DNA from: Streptomyces sp. B1I3
Lineage (GTDB): Bacteria > Actinomycetota > Actinomycetes > Streptomycetales > Streptomycetaceae
Assembly: GCF_030816615.1 (NCBI RefSeq)
Contig: NZ_JAUSYD010000001.1
Span: forward strand, 2,542,001 to 2,606,000
Reading direction: 5' to 3'
DNA: 64,000 bases
How positions within the stretch are numbered: the first letter of the stretch is position 1; every line of letters starts with the position of its first letter. The translations under genes and the position numbers were made by a program. The notes under the pieces are model-generated. The model was not told the origin of the DNA, ran no database searches, and was given only the letters and a program-made list of their open reading frames with translations. Positions 8,402-18,254 of this stretch are shown in pieces.

Positions 8402-9994
8402 TCAGTCGGTGAGGTTCACCGAACGGGCCGAGGTGGCGCCGATCTCCTCGGCGATCTCGGTCAGGACCGACTGGGGCACGGTGTCGTCGACGGTGAGGAC
8501 GACGAGCGCCTCACCACCGGCGTCCTGCCGGGAGACCTGCATGCCGGCGATGTTCAGGCCGGCCTCGCCGAGGATCTTGCCGACCGCGCCGACGACGCCG
8601 GGACGGTCCTCGTACCGCAGGACGACCATGTGGTCGGCGAGCGCCAGATCCACGTCGTGCTCGCCGATGGCGACGATCTTCCTCAGGTGCTTCGGGCCGG
8701 CCAGCGTGCCGGACACCGCGACCTCCTCGCCGTTCGCCAGGGTGCCGCGGACGGTGACCACGTTGCGGTGGTCCGGCGACTCGGAGCTGGTGGTCAGGCG
8801 GACCTCCACACCACGCTCCTGGGCGAAGAGCGGGGCGTTGACGTAGCTGACGGTCTCGTCGACGACGTCCTCGAACACACCCTTGAGCGCGGAGAGTTCC
8901 AGCACCTTCACGTCGTGCTGGGTGATCTCGCCGTAGACCTCGACGTCGAGGCGGGCAGCGACCTCGCCCGCGAGCGCGGTGAAGATCCGGCCGAGCTTCT
9001 CGGCGAGCGGCAGCCCGGGACGCACGTCCTCGGCGATGACACCGCCCTGGACGTTGACCGCGTCGGGCACGAGCTCACCGGCGAGGGCGAGACGGACCGA
9101 CTTGGCGACGGCGATGCCGGCCTTCTCCTGCGCCTCGTCGGTGGAGGCGCCGAGGTGCGGCGTGCAGACGACCTGGTCGAACTGGAACAGCGGGGAGTCC
9201 GTGCAGGGCTCCTTCGTGTACACGTCCAGACCGGCGCCGGCGACCCGGCCCTCCTTGAGTGCGGAGGCGAGCGCATCCTCGTCGACGATGCCGCCGCGGG
9301 CCGCGTTGACGATGCGCACCGAGGGCTTCACCTTGTGCAGCGCCTCGTCGCCGATCAGGCCGAGCGTCTCGGGGGTCTTGGGCAGGTGCACCGTGATGAA
9401 GTCGGAGACCTCGAGCAGCTCGTCCAGCGTGAGGAGCTTGACGCCCATCTGCGCGGCGCGCGCGGGCTGCACATAGGGGTCGTACGCGACGATCTTCATG
9501 CCGAAGGCCGACATGCGCTGCGCGACCAGCACGCCGATGCGGCCGAGGCCGACGACACCGAGGACCTTCTCGCTGAGCTCGACACCCGTGTACTTCGAAC
9601 GCTTCCACTCGCCGTTCTTCAGAGCGGTGTTGGCCTGCGGGATGTTGCGCGCGGTGGCGACGAGCAGGCCGCAGGCCAGCTCGGCCGCGGTGACGATGTT
9701 CGACGTCGGCGCGTTGACGACCATCACACCGGCCTTGGTGGCCGAGGAGACGTCGACGTTGTCCAGACCGACGCCGGCACGGGCGACCACCCTGAGCTTC
9801 TTCGCGGCGGCGATGGCCTCGGCGTCGACCTTGGTGGCGGAGCGCACCAGGATGGCGTCGACGTCGGCGATCGCGGGGAGCAGTTCGGCGCGGTCCGCGC
9901 CGTTGCAGTGCCGGATCTCGAAATCCGGACCCAGAGCGTCGACCGTGGCGGGCGACAGCTCTTCAGCAATGAGTACGACAGGTTTCGAGCTCAC
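8402..9994 (-). CDS. serA: D-3-phosphoglycerate dehydrogenase
   Basis: A 530-residue long-type SerA that oxidises 3-phosphoglycerate with NAD+, committing carbon to serine. The 2-hydroxyacid dehydrogenase core shows the nucleotide-binding GLGRIGVLVAQR, the signature VRIVNAARGGIVDEDAL and the catalytic His in TPHLGAST. An intervening domain follows, then a C-terminal ACT domain (VVLRYEDRPGVVGAVGKILG) that usually gives serine feedback control. GTG 9994 has GAGGA 5 bases upstream; the open frame to 10132 lacks one. It lies downstream of ilvC on the same strand, separated by a terminator. Confidence 0.97.
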   Translation of the reverse strand: MSSKPVVLIAEELSPATVDALGPDFEIRHCNGADRAELLPAIADVDAILVRSATKVDAEAIAAAKKLRVVARAGVGLDNVDVSSATKAGVMVVNAPTSNIVTAAELACGLLVATARNIPQANTALKNGEWKRSKYTGVELSEKVLGVVGLGRIGVLVAQRMSAFGMKIVAYDPYVQPARAAQMGVKLLTLDELLEVSDFITVHLPKTPETLGLIGDEALHKVKPSVRIVNAARGGIVDEDALASALKEGRVAGAGLDVYTKEPCTDSPLFQFDQVVCTPHLGASTDEAQEKAGIAVAKSVRLALAGELVPDAVNVQGGVIAEDVRPGLPLAEKLGRIFTALAGEVAARLDVEVYGEITQHDVKVLELSALKGVFEDVVDETVSYVNAPLFAQERGVEVRLTTSSESPDHRNVVTVRGTLANGEEVAVSGTLAGPKHLRKIVAIGEHDVDLALADHMVVLRYEDRPGVVGAVGKILGEAGLNIAGMQVSRQDAGGEALVVLTVDDTVPQSVLTEIAEEIGATSARSVNLTD

Positions 9995-10174
9995 GTGTGT
10001 CCTCACAAGTCCAGTGCGGACGGCCGTCCCGACGGCCGCAGGCGGTGGAGGGGCTAGCCGCGTGGAAGACGCACGACACTGTGGGCCCTGACGCGTGTAT
10101 GTGTTGAGAAGTGTAGTCATGCGGCCGGACACATTCTGCGCCCCGGTGGAAGGATCACCCGCACGGGGTGGACG

Positions 10175-10186
10175 GTCTGTACAGAC
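10175..10186. promoter_or_regulatory. 12-bp palindrome upstream of serA
   Basis: GTCTGTACAGAC is self-complementary. It is located in the serA-ilvC gap (9995-10292), about 180 bp before the serA start, and may bind a dimeric regulator. Apart from this and the ilvC terminator I see nothing else in the gap. Confidence 0.35.
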
Positions 10187-10255
10187 GTACGGAGCCGTTC
10201 CCTGCCACCACCTCTCCCCGCAGTGACACGGGGTGTGAGGCCGGCCTTGCGCCGA

Positions 10256-10281
10256 GGGCGGACCCGCGTGCGGGCCCGCCC
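10256..10281 (-). terminator. Terminator of the ilvBNC operon
   Basis: GGGCGGACCCGC (10256-10267) and GCGGGCCCGCCC (10270-10281) form a 12-bp stem with one mismatch. It begins 12 bp beyond the ilvC stop on the minus strand. No U-tract, as is usual in high-GC actinomycetes. Confidence 0.7.
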
Positions 10282-10292
10282 CCGGCGAGAAC

Positions 10293-11399
<1,107 letters not shown>

Positions 11400-11927
11400 T
11401 TACGCCGTGCGGTCGAGTGCGCGCAGGGAACGGTCGGTGATCGAGCGCGCGCCGCGCCCTATGGCGATGGTGCCGGACTGGACGAGCTCCTTGATGCCGA
11501 ACTGCTCCAGCATCTTGAGCATGGCCTCCAGCTTGTCGGCGCCCCCGGTCGCCTCGATCGTGACGGCCTCGGGGGAGACGTCCACGGTCTTGGCGCGGAA
11601 CAGCTGGACGATCTCGACGATCTGGGAGCGGGTCTCGTTGTCGGCGCGGACCTTGACCAGGACGAGCTCCCGCTGGATCGCGGCGGAGGGCTCGAGTTCG
11701 ACGATCTTCAGGACGTTGACCAGCTTGTTGAGCTGCTTGGTCACCTGTTCCAGGGGCAGGCCCTCGACATTCACGACGATGGTGATGCGCGAGATGTCGG
11801 GGTGTTCGGTGGTGCCGACCGCGAGCGAGTCGATGTTGAAGCCGCGGCGGGAGAACAGGGCCGTGATCCGGGCGAGGACGCCCGGCTTGTTCTCGACCAG
11901 GACGGAGAGCGTGTGCTTGGTGGACAT
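11400..11927 (-). CDS. ilvN: Acetolactate synthase small (regulatory) subunit
   Basis: A 175-residue regulatory subunit that activates IlvB and transmits valine feedback inhibition. An N-terminal ACT domain (HTLSVLVENKPGVLARI, then FSRRGFNIDSLAVG) is followed by the ALS_ss_C domain (RELVLVKVRA). The ATG at 11927 begins the conserved MSTKHTLSVLVENKPG; upstream in-frame codons to 11987 overlap the end of ilvB and are unlikely to be used. It is 22 bp after the ilvB stop, so the two subunits are co-expressed. Confidence 0.96.
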   Translation of the reverse strand: MSTKHTLSVLVENKPGVLARITALFSRRGFNIDSLAVGTTEHPDISRITIVVNVEGLPLEQVTKQLNKLVNVLKIVELEPSAAIQRELVLVKVRADNETRSQIVEIVQLFRAKTVDVSPEAVTIEATGGADKLEAMLKMLEQFGIKELVQSGTIAIGRGARSITDRSLRALDRTA

Positions 11928-11949
11928 GGAGTCGGTCTCTCTCTGTCTC

Positions 11950-13800
11950 TCAGTCGTCTTCGTTGTCGCCGAAGTCGGGGCGGACACCGCGGGCTGCCAT
12001 GACCTCGTCGTTGGAGGTGCCTGCGGCGACCATCGGCCACACCATGGCGTCCTCGTGGACGATGAAGTCGATGACGACCGGGCGGTCGTTGATCGCGTTG
12101 GCCTCGGCGATGACCTTGTCCAGGTCGGCCGGGTCCTCGCAGCGGATCGCGTAGCAGCCCATGGCCTCGGACAGCTTGACGAAGTCCGGGACGCGGGTGC
12201 CCTTGGCGGCGTTGCCGTCCGCGTCCGGGCCCGAGTGCAGGACGGTGTTGGAGTACCGCTGGTTGTAGAACAGGGTCTGCCACTGGCGGACCATCCCGAG
12301 CGCGCCGTTGTTGATGATGGCGACCTTGATCGGGATGTTGTTGAGCGCGCAGGTGGTGAGTTCCTGGTTGGTCATCTGGAAGCAGCCGTCGCCGTCGATC
12401 GCCCAGACGGCGCGGTCCGGCATGCCGGCCTTGGCGCCCATCGCGGCCGGAACCGCGTACCCCATGGTCCCGGCGCCGCCGGAGTTCAGCCAGGTGGCGG
12501 GCTGCTCGTAGTTGATGAAGTGGGAGGCCCACATCTGGTGCTGGCCGACACCCGCCGCGAAGATCGTCCCCTCGGGGGCGAGTTCGCCGATGCGCTGGAT
12601 GACCTGCTGCGGCGAGAGACTGCCGTCGTCCGGCAGGTCGTAGCCGACCGGGTAGGTCTCGCGCCAGCGGTTGAGGTCCTTCCACCAGGCGCTGTAGTCG
12701 CCGGTGTTGCCCTCGGTGTGCTCGGCCTGGACGGCCTGGACGAGGTCGGCGATGACCTCGCGGGCGTCACCGACGATCGGGACGTCGGCGGCGCGGTTCT
12801 TGCCGATCTCGGCCGGGTCGATGTCCGCGTGGACGATCTTGGCGTACGGGGCGAAGCTGTCCAGCTTGCCGGTGACCCGGTCGTCGAACCTGGCCCCGAG
12901 CGCGACGATCAGGTCGGCCTTCTGCAGCGCGGTGACGGCGGTGACCGATCCGTGCATGCCGGGCATTCCCACGTGCAGCGGGTGGCTGTCGGGGAAGGAG
13001 CCGAGCGCCATCAGCGTGGTGGTGACGGGCGCTCCGGTGAGCTCTGCCAGGACCTTCAGCTCGGCGGTGGCACCGGCCTTCATGACGCCGCCACCGACGT
13101 AGAGCACGGGGCGCTTGGCCTGCGTGACGAGCTTGGCGGCCTCGCGGATCTGCTTCGCGTGCGGCTTGGTGACCGGGCGGTAGCCGGGCAGGTCCATGGA
13201 CGGCGGCCAGCTGAAGGTCGTCTTCGCCTGCAGCGCGTCCTTGGCGATGTCGACGAGGACCGGTCCCGGGCGGCCGGTGGAGGCGATGTGGAAGGCCTCG
13301 GCGATCGTGTGCGCGATGTCCTCGGCGCGGGTGACCAGGAAGTTGTGCTTCGTGATCGGCATCGTGATGCCGCAGATGTCGGCTTCCTGGAAGGCGTCCG
13401 TGCCGATGGCCGCGGAGGCCACCTGGCCGGTGATCGCGACCAGGGGCACCGAGTCCATGGCCGCGTCGGCGATCGGGGTGACCAGGTTGGTCGCACCGGG
13501 ACCCGAGGTGACCATGCAGACACCGACCTTGCCGGTGGCCTGCGCGTAACCGGTGGCCGCGTGACCGGCACCCTGCTCGTGGCGGACCAGGATGTGGCGG
13601 ACCCGGGTGGAGTCCATCAGCGGGTCGTACGCCGGAAGGATGCAGCCGCCGGGGAGCCCGAATACGGTGTCGGCGCCGACTTCCTCGAGAGAGCGGATGA
13701 GGGACTGCGCGCCCGTGAGGTGCTCAACGGTGGCGGAGGACGGTCCGCCGTTACGGGCCCGCGGCTGGGGATGGTGGGCCCCGGTGGCCTGCTCGGTCAT
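11950..13800 (-). CDS. ilvB: Acetolactate synthase large (catalytic) subunit
   Basis: A 616-residue thiamine-diphosphate enzyme that condenses two pyruvates to acetolactate, or pyruvate with 2-oxobutyrate, the first common step of branched-chain amino acid synthesis. It shows [14 protein letters not shown], the catalytic Glu in [32 protein letters not shown] and the ThDP-Mg motif [23 protein letters not shown] 13800 is chosen over ATG 13806 because the AAGAGA Shine-Dalgarno abuts 13806 directly but lies 6 bases from 13800. It is expressed behind a leader-peptide attenuator. Confidence 0.97.
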   Translation of the reverse strand: MTEQATGAHHPQPRARNGGPSSATVEHLTGAQSLIRSLEEVGADTVFGLPGGCILPAYDPLMDSTRVRHILVRHEQGAGHAATGYAQATGKVGVCMVTSGPGATNLVTPIADAAMDSVPLVAITGQVASAAIGTDAFQEADICGITMPITKHNFLVTRAEDIAHTIAEAFHIASTGRPGPVLVDIAKDALQAKTTFSWPPSMDLPGYRPVTKPHAKQIREAAKLVTQAKRPVLYVGGGVMKAGATAELKVLAELTGAPVTTTLMALGSFPDSHPLHVGMPGMHGSVTAVTALQKADLIVALGARFDDRVTGKLDSFAPYAKIVHADIDPAEIGKNRAADVPIVGDAREVIADLVQAVQAEHTEGNTGDYSAWWKDLNRWRETYPVGYDLPDDGSLSPQQVIQRIGELAPEGTIFAAGVGQHQMWASHFINYEQPATWLNSGGAGTMGYAVPAAMGAKAGMPDRAVWAIDGDGCFQMTNQELTTCALNNIPIKVAIINNGALGMVRQWQTLFYNQRYSNTVLHSGPDADGNAAKGTRVPDFVKLSEAMGCYAIRCEDPADLDKVIAEANAINDRPVVIDFIVHEDAMVWPMVAAGTSNDEVMAARGVRPDFGDNEDD

Positions 13801-13870
13801 CGGCATTCTCTTCTCGAAGCTGAGGGTTTATGCAGCGTATATGTGGGGTTTTGAGAGGTACCGGTGCAAC

Positions 13871-13904
13871 AAAAAACCCCCCGTGCCGTGAGGCAAGCGA
13901 GGGG
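13871..13904 (-). terminator. ilvB transcription attenuator (Rho-independent terminator)
   Basis: Read on the minus strand, CCCCTCG-ct-TGCC, loop TCAC, GGCA-CGGGGGG, then six T residues. This is a GC-rich stem with a true U-tract, rare in this genome, and lies between the ilv leader peptide and ilvB. It is the terminator arm of an amino-acid attenuator. Confidence 0.88.
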
Positions 13905-13948
13905 AGCGCGCCGGTGCGGTCTGCGGGGTGTCCATGAGTGACCCTGCT

Positions 13949-13990
13949 TCAGCCGACGCGCTTTCCAAGTACGAGAATTCGGGTGCGCAT
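13949..13990 (-). CDS. ilvBNC leader peptide
   Basis: A 13-codon ORF encoding MRTRILVLGKRVG. Five of its codons are Ile/Leu/Val (ATT CTC GTA CTT and GTC), the products of the downstream operon, and Ile-Leu-Val-Leu are consecutive. GAGAGGG lies 8 bases upstream of the ATG. The attenuator terminator follows about 45 nt after its stop. Ribosome stalling at these codons when branched-chain amino acids are scarce would allow read-through into ilvB. Leader peptides of this type are known before ilvB in actinobacteria; the anti-terminator fold itself was not worked out here. Confidence 0.9.
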   Translation of the reverse strand: MRTRILVLGKRVG

Positions 13991-13997
13991 GGCATTG

Positions 13998-14027
13998 ACC
14001 CTCTCTCCGGCACGCATACGGTGTCAA
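13998..14027 (-). promoter_or_regulatory. Candidate ilvB promoter
   Basis: On the minus strand TTGACA (14022-14027) and GAGGGT (13998-14003) are spaced 18 bp, giving a start point at or next to the leader-peptide ATG (13990). The -10 is weak and coincides with the Shine-Dalgarno-like GAGGG, so either a leaderless transcript starts here or the true promoter lies further upstream. The TGA of TTGACA is the stop codon of the preceding gene. Confidence 0.45.
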
Positions 14028-16942
14028 GTGGGTGGGACGGGCGTCTCAGCATGTGAGCGGCTCTGGAGTGGCAGCGGACCGCCGGCCAGCACCGGCCGGA
14101 CAGCCGGAGCGCTGCCCGGCACCGGGTACTTCCCCCTGATCAGGGTGCGTCGCAGCCGGTACTCGTCCAGCGGGCCGGCGAACGCCATGCCCTGGCCGTG
14201 CGTACACCCCATGGTGCGCAGTACGCGCACCTGTTCGGGCATGTCGACTCCATCGGCCATGGACTGGACACCGAGGTCGCCGGCGATGCGCAGCAGCCCA
14301 CCGGTGATCTTGTGGAGCCGCGCGGACTCCACCACCCCCTCGACCAGCCCCCGGTCGAGCTTCAGCACGTCGATGGGGAGCCGCCGCAGGGCGTTGATCG
14401 CGGCATACCCGCTGCCGAAGCCGTCCAGCGCGATCCGCACCCCGAGCCTGCGCAGCGCGACCAGTCGCTGTTCCAGCTCGTCGAACGAGATCCGCGGGTC
14501 GCTGCCGGACACTTCGAGCATCAGCGCTCCGGAGGGCAGCCCGTGCCGGGTGAGCAGCGCCTCGACCGAGCCGAAAGGCAGGGTCCGGTCCAGCAGCCGC
14601 CCGGCCGGCACCCGTACGCAGACGGGGACCGGGTGGCCGGACCTGGCCCGGTCGGCGGCCTGCTCCACGGCCTCCTCCAGCAGCCAGCTGCCGAGCTCGG
14701 CGGCACGGTCGCCGTCCTCGGCGACCCGCAGGAACTCGGCGGGGGTGAACAGGATGCCCTGGGCGGAGCGCCAGCGCGCCTGTGCGGCGACGGCGGCGAC
14801 CGTGCCGCTGGCGAGGTGGACGACGGGCTGGTGCAGCAGGGCGAACTCGCCGTCGCGCAGGGCGGTGCGCAGTCGCGCCGCGAGCGAGGCACGGCGGACG
14901 ACCTCGGCCTGCATCTGCGGGGCGTACAACTCGACACGGTCCTTGCCGCCGGCCTTCGCGCGGTACATGGCGAGGTCGGCGTTGCGCATCAGGTCCTTGG
15001 GCGTGATGGAGGGCTCGGCGAAGGCGACCCCGATGGAGGCGGCGACCCGGACCTCGCCGTCGCCGATCCGGTACGGCCGGGAGAGCGTGAGCCGCAGCCG
15101 GTCGGCGATCTCGTGGACCTGGTCCTCCCGGGCGGCCTGGTCGCGGGTGCCGTCGCCGACGATGAGCGCGGCGAACTCGTCCCCTCCGAGCCGGGCCGCG
15201 GTGTCCGTGGCGCGTACGGAGTCCTGGAGACGACGGGCGGCCTGGACGAGGAGCTCGTCACCCGCCTGGTGGCCGATGGAGTCGTTGACCGCCTTGAAGC
15301 CGTCCAGGTCGATGAAGAGCACCGCGGTGCCCGGGTCCCCGGCGCGCCGCCCGCCGAGCGCCTGGCCGACCCGGGCGGTGAACAGGGCGCGGTTGGGCAG
15401 GTCGGTGAGGGGGTCGTGCTCGGCGTTGTGCTGCAACTGCGCCTGGAGCCTGACCCGCTCGGTCACGTCCCGGCTGTTGAGCAGCAGGCCGCCCTGGTGG
15501 CGGTTGACGGTGGACTCGACGTGGAGCCAGTCGCCGGTGCCCGATCTGAAGCGGCACTCGATCCTGGTGGTGGGCTCGTCCGGGGGCGGGGCCGCGAGGA
15601 ACCGCCGGAGCTCGTGGACGACTCCCCCGAGGTCCGCCGGGTGGATGATCGAGGCGAGCTCCGTGCCGACGAGGTCCTCGGCCTCCCGGCCGTAGACGCC
15701 GGCCGCCGCAGGGCTGACGTAGCGCAGCACACCGGTGGGCGCGGCGATCATGATGACGTCGCTGGAGCCCTGGACCAGGGACCTGAAGTGGTTCTCCTTC
15801 TGGGCCAGTTCCTGGGTGAGTGCGATGTTGTCGATGAGCATGATGGCCTGGCGGACCACCAGTGCCAGCACGACCGCGCACCCCGTGAGGACCACGAACC
15901 GGTCCACCCGGTGCCCCTGGACCACGTTGTACAGGATGCCGAGCGTGCACACGGCCGCGGCGAGGTACGGCGTGAGCGCGGCCAGGGACCCTGCGATCGG
16001 GCGGCCGGCGGACCGCGCTTCGCGGCTGGTTGCGACAGCGTTGTCCTGGACGGGGCGCGCGCCCCACGGCGCGTAGGCGAGGAGCAGGGAGCCGGTGAAC
16101 CAGCCCGCGTCCAGCAACTGGCCGGACTGGTAGGAGGAGCGCAGCAACGGCGAGGTGAAGAGGGCGTCGCACACCACGGTCAGGGCGAGCCCGGCGATGG
16201 CCACGTTCACCGCGGAGCGGTCGACGTTGCCCCGCCGGAAGTGCAGTGCGAGCACCATGGAGACCAGCACGATGTCCAGAAGCGGGTAGGCCAGCGAGAG
16301 TGCGGCCCTGGCCACGCTCTCGCCCCCGGCGTTGGCGATCCGGGCGGTGTGGGCGAGCGCCAGGCTCCAGGAGAGCGTGAGCAGGGACCCGCCGATCAGC
16401 CAGGCGTCCAGGGCCAGGCAGATCCAGCCGGCCCTGGTCACGGGGCGGCTGGCGAGGACCAGGAGGCCGACGATGGCCGGCGGCGCGAAGCAGAGGAAGA
16501 ACACGTCGGCGACGGACGGGGAGGGCACGGAGCGCCCCAGCACCACCTCGTACCACCCCCAGACCGCGTTGCCTCCGGCGGCCATGGCGGAGGAGAGCGA
16601 GAACAGGAGCCAGGCGGGCCGGAAGCGGTTGCCGCTCCCGCGGGCGTGGAGGAAGCACGAGACAGCGGCGATCAGGGCTGCGGCGCTGAGGCCGAAGTCG
16701 CCCATGAACAAGGCGAGTCCGGGGGATCCCCAGCCGAGGGCGGCCCCGACGCCGTATCCGGCGCAGACGAAGGCGAGGACGAGCTGGGAGCGCGGCCCCG
16801 CACGGCGTCCGGCGTCCGGCTGCCCGGCCGCCCGCGGGCCGGCCGCGGGCTGCCCGGAGACCGGTTGCGCGGGCACCGGCTGTTCCGGCGCCGGCTGTCC
16901 GGAGACCGACTGCCGGGAGAGCAGGGCCCCTAGGGCGCTCAC
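14024..16942 (-). CDS. Membrane-bound PAS-GGDEF-EAL c-di-GMP protein with degenerate EAL site
   Basis: About 972 residues: a Pro/Gln-rich N-terminus (repeats around QPV and SGQPA), eight to ten membrane helices (about residues 53-370), a PAS domain (385-500), a GGDEF domain with an intact GGDEF at about 586-590 and an EAL domain (690-935). The EAL motif reads AAQARW instead of EALxRW, DDFGTGY is DGFGSGY and AEGVE is ADGVD, so phosphodiesterase activity is doubtful while diguanylate cyclase activity is plausible. GTG 16942 has GGGGAG 7 bases upstream. The 61 codons open further upstream to 17125 have far more A/T at third positions, unlike the gene. Its position beside ilvB recalls the Streptomyces protein called CdgE, which I could not verify. 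Confidence 0.88.
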   Translation of the reverse strand: MSALGALLSRQSVSGQPAPEQPVPAQPVSGQPAAGPRAAGQPDAGRRAGPRSQLVLAFVCAGYGVGAALGWGSPGLALFMGDFGLSAAALIAAVSCFLHARGSGNRFRPAWLLFSLSSAMAAGGNAVWGWYEVVLGRSVPSPSVADVFFLCFAPPAIVGLLVLASRPVTRAGWICLALDAWLIGGSLLTLSWSLALAHTARIANAGGESVARAALSLAYPLLDIVLVSMVLALHFRRGNVDRSAVNVAIAGLALTVVCDALFTSPLLRSSYQSGQLLDAGWFTGSLLLAYAPWGARPVQDNAVATSREARSAGRPIAGSLAALTPYLAAAVCTLGILYNVVQGHRVDRFVVLTGCAVVLALVVRQAIMLIDNIALTQELAQKENHFRSLVQGSSDVIMIAAPTGVLRYVSPAAAGVYGREAEDLVGTELASIIHPADLGGVVHELRRFLAAPPPDEPTTRIECRFRSGTGDWLHVESTVNRHQGGLLLNSRDVTERVRLQAQLQHNAEHDPLTDLPNRALFTARVGQALGGRRAGDPGTAVLFIDLDGFKAVNDSIGHQAGDELLVQAARRLQDSVRATDTAARLGGDEFAALIVGDGTRDQAAREDQVHEIADRLRLTLSRPYRIGDGEVRVAASIGVAFAEPSITPKDLMRNADLAMYRAKAGGKDRVELYAPQMQAEVVRRASLAARLRTALRDGEFALLHQPVVHLASGTVAAVAAQARWRSAQGILFTPAEFLRVAEDGDRAAELGSWLLEEAVEQAADRARSGHPVPVCVRVPAGRLLDRTLPFGSVEALLTRHGLPSGALMLEVSGSDPRISFDELEQRLVALRRLGVRIALDGFGSGYAAINALRRLPIDVLKLDRGLVEGVVESARLHKITGGLLRIAGDLGVQSMADGVDMPEQVRVLRTMGCTHGQGMAFAGPLDEYRLRRTLIRGKYPVPGSAPAVRPVLAGGPLPLQSRSHAETPVPPT

Positions 16943-17125
16943 CGGAGAGCTCCCCGGGCGGGCCCCGGTGCCGTAGGCACCTGTGGCCGCTCCCGCTCGC
17001 CGCGCCGCGTCCGATCGCCTCTCCGCCGGCTGAACATCGCCCGTCGCCCCCTCGCGTCCGCTTGCTCCCGACGCCGTCCCTGCCGCGGCGCGACCCCCTT
17101 GTGGACGATACACCAGAGCGGTCAC

Positions 17126-17144
17126 AGAGGGACATAGTCCCTCT
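17126..17144. promoter_or_regulatory. Inverted repeat upstream of the c-di-GMP gene
   Basis: AGAGGGAC-ATA-GTCCCTCT, a perfect 8-bp inverted repeat with a 3-base centre, lies in the gap between the c-di-GMP gene and the 2-hydroxyacid dehydrogenase gene, both on the minus strand. It is a possible operator for the former. Confidence 0.4.
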
Positions 17145-17207
17145 ACTCTGCGTGACCGAACGAGGTGTTGTCGCGACTGTGCGCGGCCGAATCGTTCCGC
17201 AGCGTGG

Positions 17208-18158
17208 TCAGGCGGTCGTGAGGACCAGGTTGTCGAGGGGCTCTCCCACCGCGAACCGGGTCAGCTGTGCGGCCAGCAGCCGCCTGGCCCGCGGGAGGAA
17301 CGCCGAGGTGCTGCCGCCCACGTGCGGGGTGATGAGGACGTGGGGAGCATGCCAGAGCGGGTGGCCGGCGGGCAGGGGTTCGGGGTCGGTGACGTCGAGC
17401 GCCGCCCGCAGCCGCCCGGACTCCAGTTCGGCCAGCAGGGCCGCGGTGTCCACGACGGGCCCCCGCGCCACGTTCACGAGCAGCGCGCCGTCCCGCATCG
17501 CGGCCAGGAACCCGGCGTCGACCAGCCCTTGGGTGGATGCGTTCAGCGGGGTGGACAGAATCACGACGTCCGCCTCGGGCAGCAGCCGGGGCAGCGCTTC
17601 GAGCGCGTGTACGGGGCCGCGCCCGGTGGTCCGGGCCGAGCGCGCGACGCGCACCACCCGCGCGCACTCGAAGGGTTCGAGCCGGTCCTCGATGGCGGCA
17701 CCGATCGATCCGTAGCCCACGACGAGCACCGACTTGTCGGCGAGCGCGGGGTAGAAGCCGGACCGCCACTCCTCCTTGCTCTGGCCTTCCGCGAAGCCGG
17801 GGAAGCCGCGCAGGGAGGCGAGCACGAGCGCGAGGGCGAGTTCGGCGGTGGACGCCTCGTGCACACCCTTGGCATTGCACAGCTTCACACCGGCGGGCAG
17901 CAGACCCAGCCCGGGCTCCACGTGGTCGATGCCCGCCGAGAGGGTCTGTACGACCCGGACCGCGTCCATGCCCTTGAGCGGGCGGACCGCGACCTCGGGG
18001 CCCTTCATGTAGGGAACGACGTAGAAGGCGCAGTCCGCGGGGTCCGCCGGGTAGTCCCGGCCGCCGTCCCAGAAACGGTAGTTGAGACCCTCGGGGAGCC
18101 CGTCGATCTCATCCGCCGCGATGGGCAGCCACACGTCGTTCGCAGGTGTCGAAGTCAT
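17208..18158 (-). CDS. D-isomer-specific 2-hydroxyacid dehydrogenase
   Basis: A 316-residue NAD(P)-dependent dehydrogenase of the 2-hydroxyacid family. The substrate domain carries VVQTLSAGIDHV; the Rossmann domain has VLVVGYGSIGAAIEDRL; the family signature is LLVNVARGPVVDTAALLAEL, and the catalytic His is in LITPHVGGST. The substrate is unknown; it differs from serA in lacking an ACT domain. ATG 18158 is the most reasonable start although no good Shine-Dalgarno is seen. It is divergent from the aldo/keto reductase gene. Confidence 0.9.
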   Translation of the reverse strand: MTSTPANDVWLPIAADEIDGLPEGLNYRFWDGGRDYPADPADCAFYVVPYMKGPEVAVRPLKGMDAVRVVQTLSAGIDHVEPGLGLLPAGVKLCNAKGVHEASTAELALALVLASLRGFPGFAEGQSKEEWRSGFYPALADKSVLVVGYGSIGAAIEDRLEPFECARVVRVARSARTTGRGPVHALEALPRLLPEADVVILSTPLNASTQGLVDAGFLAAMRDGALLVNVARGPVVDTAALLAELESGRLRAALDVTDPEPLPAGHPLWHAPHVLITPHVGGSTSAFLPRARRLLAAQLTRFAVGEPLDNLVLTTA

Positions 18159-18254
18159 GGTCAGGAGGCTATGCGAAGGGCGCGAGGCGGCAGAGGTTAC
18201 TTTTGGGGTGCGGTGTGGTCCCGTGATCATGGGGCCGAGGGAGGGTTCGGGGAG

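Noticed and set aside
14198..16933. 911-codon open frame antisense to the c-di-GMP gene
   Set aside because: Repetitive Gly/Val/Asp/Glu-rich translation that mirrors the sense codons; no recognisable domain.
16943..17125. N-terminal 61-codon extension of the c-di-GMP protein
   Set aside because: Roughly 30 percent A/T at third positions, no Shine-Dalgarno before GTG 17125, against GGGGAG before GTG 16942.
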